Below are positions 6,815 to 8,286 of a stretch of 8,286 nt of DNA, piece by piece. The notes beneath the pieces are model-generated. The model was not told the origin of the DNA. It made no database searches and saw only the letters and a list, made by a program, of their open reading frames with translations. The stretch's first letter is position 1. Each line of letters opens with the position of its first letter. The DNA lies in NCBI GenBank assembly GCA_021778785.1, contig JAJYBX010000068.1:1-8286 (forward strand), in the 5' to 3' direction. A program made the position numbers and the translations under genes. The DNA is from Acidobacteriota bacterium. Lineage in GTDB: Bacteria > Acidobacteriota > Holophagae > Holophagales > Holophagaceae.

Positions 6815-7762
6815 CTAGACCCCGTAGAAGTAGAAGAAGTTGGGCTGGGTGTTCAGGTCCTCCTTGAACTTGAACACGCGCTTGTTCTCCAGCACGTAGC
6901 GGATCTCGCTCTTGGGATCGAGGAGGTTCCCGAACTTGCGCGACCCGGTGGGACAGATCTCCACACAGGCCGGGTAGCGCCCCTTGCGGGTGCGCTGGAT
7001 GCAGAAGGTGCACTTCTCCACCACGCCCTTGGGCCGGGGCCGGTTCCCCAGCAGGTGGGTGTCGGGATTCAGGTCTTCCACGGGCAGGTGGGGCTCGCCC
7101 CAGTTGAAGTGCCGCGCCCCGTAGGGGCAGGCGGCCATGCAGTAGCGGCAGCCGATGCACCAGTTGTAGTCCACCACCACGATGCCGTCCTTCTCCCGCC
7201 AGGTGGCGCCCACGGGGCAGGCCTTCACGCAGGGGGGCTTCTTGCACTGCTGGCACTGGACGGGCATGTAGAAGTGGCCCTCCTCGGGAACCTCCGGCGG
7301 ATCGTAGTACTGGTCGGCGTGGCGCAGGTCCACGCCCTCCTCCTTGTCCAGCTGGAGCACCCGGATCCACTGGATCTGGGGATCCCGGGACTGGTTGTTC
7401 TCCTGCACGCAGGCATGGACGCACCGGCGGCAGCCGATGCACCGGCTCAGGTCCAGGGCATAGCCGAAGATCACGCCGGGGAGGGGCGGCTCATGGCCGA
7501 CATGCACCTCGCGCCCGAACTGCGCCTTGTACTCCCGCTCCAGGCGGGCGATCATCTCCTCCACCTCGGCCTTCGACAGCTCGCGGAAGTTGTGCTGGAG
7601 GAAGTCCTCCACATGATCGTTTCCGCAGCCGACGAGGGCGCCGGCCACGGCGGCCACGGCGGTGCCGAGGAAGGCCCGGCGGCTGGTGCCGCTCCCGTCG
7701 GCGCCACAGCCTTCGCAGCCGGCCGTGGATCCGGTGGATCTGGGGTCTCGGGTCTCGGTCAT
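6815..7762 (-). CDS. Tat-exported four-cluster [4Fe-4S] ferredoxin subunit
   Basis: A 315-residue periplasmic electron-transfer subunit of the DsrO/NrfC/PsrB type. The start at 7762 has GGAGGT (7768-7773) five bases upstream and overlaps the cytochrome stop codon as ATGA. A twin-arginine signal is visible: SRRAFL (Arg28-Arg29), then a hydrophobic run to about residue 45. That run ends in LVGC (43-46), a lipobox, so Cys46 may be lipidated. Sixteen cysteines form four cluster-binding groups: Cys108/111/114/118, 170/173/178/182, 202/205/208/212 and 251/254/266/270. An extra pair, Cys16 and Cys19, precedes the Tat motif. The protein should wire the tetrahaem cytochrome to the NrfD subunit encoded next to it. 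No catalytic molybdopterin subunit is visible in the window. Confidence 0.92.
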   Translation of the reverse strand: MTETRDPRSTGSTAGCEGCGADGSGTSRRAFLGTAVAAVAGALVGCGNDHVEDFLQHNFRELSKAEVEEMIARLEREYKAQFGREVHVGHEPPLPGVIFGYALDLSRCIGCRRCVHACVQENNQSRDPQIQWIRVLQLDKEEGVDLRHADQYYDPPEVPEEGHFYMPVQCQQCKKPPCVKACPVGATWREKDGIVVVDYNWCIGCRYCMAACPYGARHFNWGEPHLPVEDLNPDTHLLGNRPRPKGVVEKCTFCIQRTRKGRYPACVEICPTGSRKFGNLLDPKSEIRYVLENKRVFKFKEDLNTQPNFFYFYGV

Positions 7763-8286
7763 CGCGCACCTCCCTTCCAGGCCTGGATCCGGTCCGGCTT
7801 CACCGGCGGCGGCATCGGCTTCAGGGGCTTGAAGTGGGGGGAGTGGGGGTTGTGGCAGTTCACGCAGAGCAGGTACTGCTTCTGCCCGTTCCAGGACCCC
7901 GTCCGCTTGCCATGGACGCCCACCCGCCAGTCGCGGTACTTGTCGCCGTGGCACTGGCCGCACAGCCGGTAGGACACGGTGAAATCGATCTTCTCCCCGC
8001 TGACCAGGTGGAGCTTGTCGCGGTCCTGGGCGTCGTGGCAGTCCAGGCACCAGCGGCTCGCGGGCCCGTGCTTCAGCACGATGTCGTCGTGCATGGCCGT
8101 GAGCGGGCGGGGCGTCGGATTCACCTTCAGGCTCTTGCCGTCGTGGCAGGAGGTGCAGGGGAAGATCCCCTCGCTGAAGGGCGGCTTGGGCACCTGGATG
8201 CCCTCCGGCATGGACCCGTCCCCGCCCTGGGGTGGCGGGGCCTGGGCCCGGAGCGCCGGGGGCAGGAGGGCCAGGAGCAGACCCAG
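7759..8286 (-). CDS. Secreted tetrahaem cytochrome c (5' partial)
   Basis: A periplasmic multihaem c-type cytochrome. The frame is open to the window edge, so the start codon lies outside; 176 codons including the stop are visible. The first visible residues, LGLLLALLPPALRAQA, are the hydrophobic core and probable cleavage site (Ala-Gln-Ala) of a Sec signal peptide. An internal ATG at 8209-8211 falls after this site and is not the true start. Four CxxCH haem-attachment motifs follow: CTSCH (8143-8157), CLDCH (8035-8049), CGQCH (7948-7962) and CVNCH (7852-7866). Several other histidines could serve as second axial ligands. The C-terminus is Pro- and Lys-rich. It overlaps the ferredoxin start by 4 bp and is the probable periplasmic electron partner of that subunit. 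The position matches DsrJ, but DsrJ has three haems. Confidence 0.88.
   Translation of the reverse strand: MGLLLALLPPALRAQAPPPQGGDGSMPEGIQVPKPPFSEGIFPCTSCHDGKSLKVNPTPRPLTAMHDDIVLKHGPASRWCLDCHDAQDRDKLHLVSGEKIDFTVSYRLCGQCHGDKYRDWRVGVHGKRTGSWNGQKQYLLCVNCHNPHSPHFKPLKPMPPPVKPDRIQAWKGGAR

Noticed and set aside
6746..7972. Open frame of 408 codons on the plus strand opposite the ferredoxin gene
   Set aside because: Compositionally biased antisense frame; the other strand encodes sixteen ordered cluster cysteines and a Tat signal.
7763..8050. Upstream extension of the ferredoxin protein
   Set aside because: It would overlap the cytochrome gene heavily; the start at 7762 has a strong ribosome site, an ATGA overlap and a complete Tat signal just after it.

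Overview
The window is high-GC bacterial DNA carrying eight protein-coding genes, two of them cut by the window edges. There are no RNA genes, insertion sequences, CRISPR arrays or phage genes. The mix of a multihaem c-type cytochrome with a Tat-exported four-cluster ferredoxin and an NrfD-type quinone protein, an HD-GYP response regulator, and long spurious ORFs opposite real genes suits an environmental, respiratory, Gram-negative bacterium. A Holophagae/Geothrix-like acidobacterium is my best guess. That is inference from gene style, not from a marker gene.

Left part (+ strand, 2-2257): the 3' part of a response regulator with an HD-GYP cyclic-di-GMP phosphodiesterase output domain, then a divergent, short CLC-family chloride channel/antiporter. 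A 39-bp gap separates them and holds a small GC hairpin.

Middle (+ strand, about 2258-5548): a 195-bp AT-richer intergenic region holds two separate palindromes and a candidate promoter. It is followed by a tight four-gene run: MarR-type regulator, HAD phosphatase of the sucrose-phosphatase type, GT20 glycosyltransferase (glucosylglycerol-phosphate synthase / trehalose-6-phosphate synthase family), and an MscL-type mechanosensitive channel. Spacings are 1 bp, an 11-bp overlap and 22 bp. I read this as an osmotic-stress operon: GT20 makes a phosphorylated glycoside, the HAD enzyme dephosphorylates it to a compatible solute, MscL releases solutes on down-shock, and MarR controls the set through the operator-like sites at its own promoter.

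Right part (- strand, 8286-5554): a respiratory membrane module in the order tetrahaem cytochrome c (5' end outside the window), Tat-exported ferredoxin with four [4Fe-4S] sites, NrfD-family membrane subunit. The order and the NrfD sequence resemble the J-O-P part of DsrMKJOP complexes, but the cytochrome has four haem motifs and no Dsr enzyme is visible. It probably exchanges electrons between the menaquinone pool and periplasmic partners. It converges on mscL with only 5 bp between the two stop codons.

Points most worth a second look: the MarR-HAD-GT20-MscL operon and its operators, the MscL variant (Phe at the pore constriction, zinc ribbon in place of the usual C-terminal helix), the CLC protein with several replaced ion-pathway residues, and the possible Tat-lipoprotein ferredoxin.
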